Source of the DNA: Closterium sp. Naga37s-1
Lineage: Eukaryota > Streptophyta > Zygnematophyceae > Desmidiales > Closteriaceae
Length of the DNA: 64,000 nucleotides
Assembly: GCA_947471745.1 (NCBI GenBank)
Contig: CANJKZ010000961.1
Location: 1 to 64,000 of the forward strand
Direction of reading: 5' to 3'
In this document: positions 62,015 through 64,000 of the stretch, piece after piece
Numbering within the stretch: the first letter of the stretch is position 1
Layout: every line of letters starts with the position of its first letter
Program-made: the position numbers and the translations under genes
The notes under the pieces: model-generated
The model's database searches: none
What the model saw: the letters and a program-made list of their open reading frames with translations, nothing else
Told to the model about the DNA's origin: nothing

Positions 62015-64000
62015 GAAGGAAGTTGACAGAATTAGGCTAAATTGTTATGCAATATGCAAAATCCCCATGCACATGCTAGAATTGTATGTTCGGGCATCTT
62101 ATGAGAGTCCTTACACCACTACTGGTACAGTATTTCAATGTTTTGCATGGGTGCTGCATGATTGGAAGAGTAAGCTCTGCTGGAACCGCTTTGAAGTGGG
62201 AAGGCTTGGCGTTTGTTGTCTGGTGTGACGTGATCTGCCTGCAAAATCTAAATTGCAACTGGCGGATCTGGACGGCTGCTTCTTGCCTCACGCGCAAGGC
62301 AGAAACAAAATTTGGTGGACCTCAAAGCAGAGCGGAGCAAAGCAGATTACACAAGCAAACAGAGGGTGGGATGGGAGGAGTGCAGTATGGTGCAAGCACT
62401 TGGCGTTTCATAATTGGGACCTGCTTCACATCTCTCGCAACCCACCTGAACCTCCAACTGCCCGGCTTCCGAACCTAAAAAAATTCCGTTGACTTCTGTT
62501 GAGTAAATAAGGTTGACAACGTTGAGGTTCTGCCTCTCGCTCACTTTCACCATGTCCTGAAGACTGAAAAACTCACTGAACCCCCATATTCCAGGTGACG
62601 GGATTAACGAGCAACCCCAAAAACAGAACAGAACTCTTGTAGATGTAAAAAAAAAAATACACGAAACGCCCCCTCACACTTGAAACTGGTGGTTCCAATT
62701 ACATCACACCGCTCCTCGTGGCAGAACTGCCCTTCCCAAGGAAGGTGCTGTACTGTACACTGCCCTCATTTAATGTAGGACCAACGAACCACACACAATC
62801 CCTCAACGTCAGTCCCGTGTGGGTCTTCGTGTCCGGTCCAGATGCCTGAATCCCTAAAAAACCAGCAGTCACAGTCCCTTCCCTCGCCCAGGTTTCCCGC
62901 CAACAGAAGAACATAACAGGGCGCCCCAAGCAAAAAACTGCAACATTTTATGCAGATTTCGAGTGCATCATTGACAATATGTTCTCCATCACTCGCCGTT
63001 CCACTTGTTCCCACCGGGACCGTCCTTGGAGTACCTCGATAAAAAAATTACAGGTAACAACAGTTTTATCAATAATGAATGTTGCACTTTCGTCACCCAT
63101 CGCATGCCACCCCACCAGGTGTCACCTTCGTCCCTCCCTCCCAACAAACTCTCCCTGGTCCCTCTGCCAAAAGTCTGGTCCAGAATTTCTCTGATTAGTC
63201 AGGTGGGACTGCAACGGCCACTAGCCGCCGAATATATCTCAGCGGACAAGCGAGTCCGCCCGGGGGAGCTCGCTGCCCGCGGGCAAAAAAAAACCCATTC
63301 AATGTCTTGAACTGAGTTGCTCTGAGAGCTGCTTCGCTGGCAATACTCATGATGATTGTGCGAGGGGCATTATTAATGGTGGCCTAAGAACAGCGCAGCG
63401 CGTGATAGGACGCGTAGTTTTTGCAGCCAGCCTGGCCGAAGGACGGTGGTCCTTACTTCTGCCTCCTATCCGCGCGTATCTCTGTAACCATGGCCAGTGG
63501 TCGTATCTCATAATCTCGGCCGCTTGAGTCGCGACAGGATGGCTGGACGGTTCTCTGAGTTGACACACCTCGCACTCTCAGCTCAGCTCGCCTCAACCGC
63601 TGCCACTCGTGACAGCAGTACCGAGGAGCGGGCTTGGGGGAGGGATGGCTCTGGGAGAGAGGACATGAGAAATCTGGTAGCGTGTAGTGCATACAAATAT
63701 TTCTTCGCGCCCTCTTGAGAAAGCGTCTGATGTCTATTTTGCCAGCGAGTGACCCGCAATCGCAGCGCACATATTAACCTGTTGGTTCCGCCTCCCTCGT
63801 CGTCTCGAATGTGGCTGTCCAGCAATAGTATATGTTCTGAATTATCCGGATTTCCACTAATATGAGTGATTCCTCGGTACTCCATTGAGTCTTTTAGCCA
63901 CCATGTGCAAGCACTCCGCTGCCGAGATGTCGCCACGTCGCAGCCTTTCGCGCTGACGTGGACGACACCACCGCCTCCTACGGCGGCGATGGCGGTGATC
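62015..64000. other. 3' flank of gene 2 and unassigned end of window
   Basis: No gene firmly supported. A minus-strand segment at 62699-62929 reads as 76 codons ending in a stop (TLRDCVWFVGPTLNEGSVQY) with an AG acceptor near 62855, so it could be the last exon of a minus-strand gene; I do not recognise it. Other short frames near 63005-63310 and 63580-63940 show no motif. Confidence 0.35.

Noticed and set aside
63005-63310. 101-codon plus-strand frame after gene 2
   Set aside because: No domain, low complexity at the end and no splice or promoter support.

Overview
This is a nuclear window from a plant-lineage eukaryote, most likely a streptophyte green alga of the Zygnematophyceae/Closterium type. 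That placement is inference. It rests on GT-AG introns, two genes with plant-type domain architecture (a C2-domain protein and a MYADR-type SAM-domain protein), Ty1/copia and chromovirus LTR retrotransposons primed by initiator-Met-like PBS sequences, high GC, and extreme Ala/Gln/Ser/Gly low complexity. There is no bacterial-type gene organisation.

Bases 1-43138 are almost entirely nested LTR retrotransposons. Copia families (named here A, B, E, E') and one gypsy chromovirus (G) sit inside one another. Perfect 5-bp target duplications support five insertions: G (4084-10809, tcacc), TRIM-C (12356-14405, gccag), copia A (19989-27041, cagac), TRIM-D (30219-32179, catgg) and copia E (35948-43138, aagac). 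A sixth, a 345-bp TRIM at 7202-7546 (gcttc), lies inside G. It carries a tRNA-Glu-like Pol III promoter module spread across its LTR end, PBS and internal region. E' is the oldest layer: B, A, TRIM-D and a 1-kb insert all landed in it, and G and TRIM-C then landed in B. Only copia A keeps an uninterrupted pol frame. An (AAC)n microsatellite (33384-33920) and a small hAT-like relic separate the elements.

Bases 44.5-62 kb hold two plus-strand host genes. Gene 1 (45232-55507) has seven exons and encodes about 2,667 residues: an N-terminal plant-type C2 domain, an enormous low-complexity body and a duplicated 33-residue C-terminal module. Gene 2 (56807-62014) has six exons and encodes 358 residues ending in a SAM domain split over three exons. 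Both models were built from splice sites and phases and sum to whole codons.

The striking feature of the genic half is exon-scale tandem duplication. At least six exons have extra or ghost copies, some differing only at synonymous sites. Two splice donors are embedded in minisatellites. Small palindromes flanked by about 20-bp direct repeats recur. These, with the tRNA-like TRIM and the gag-less copia, are the main items for a second look. The last 2 kb contain no gene I can support firmly.
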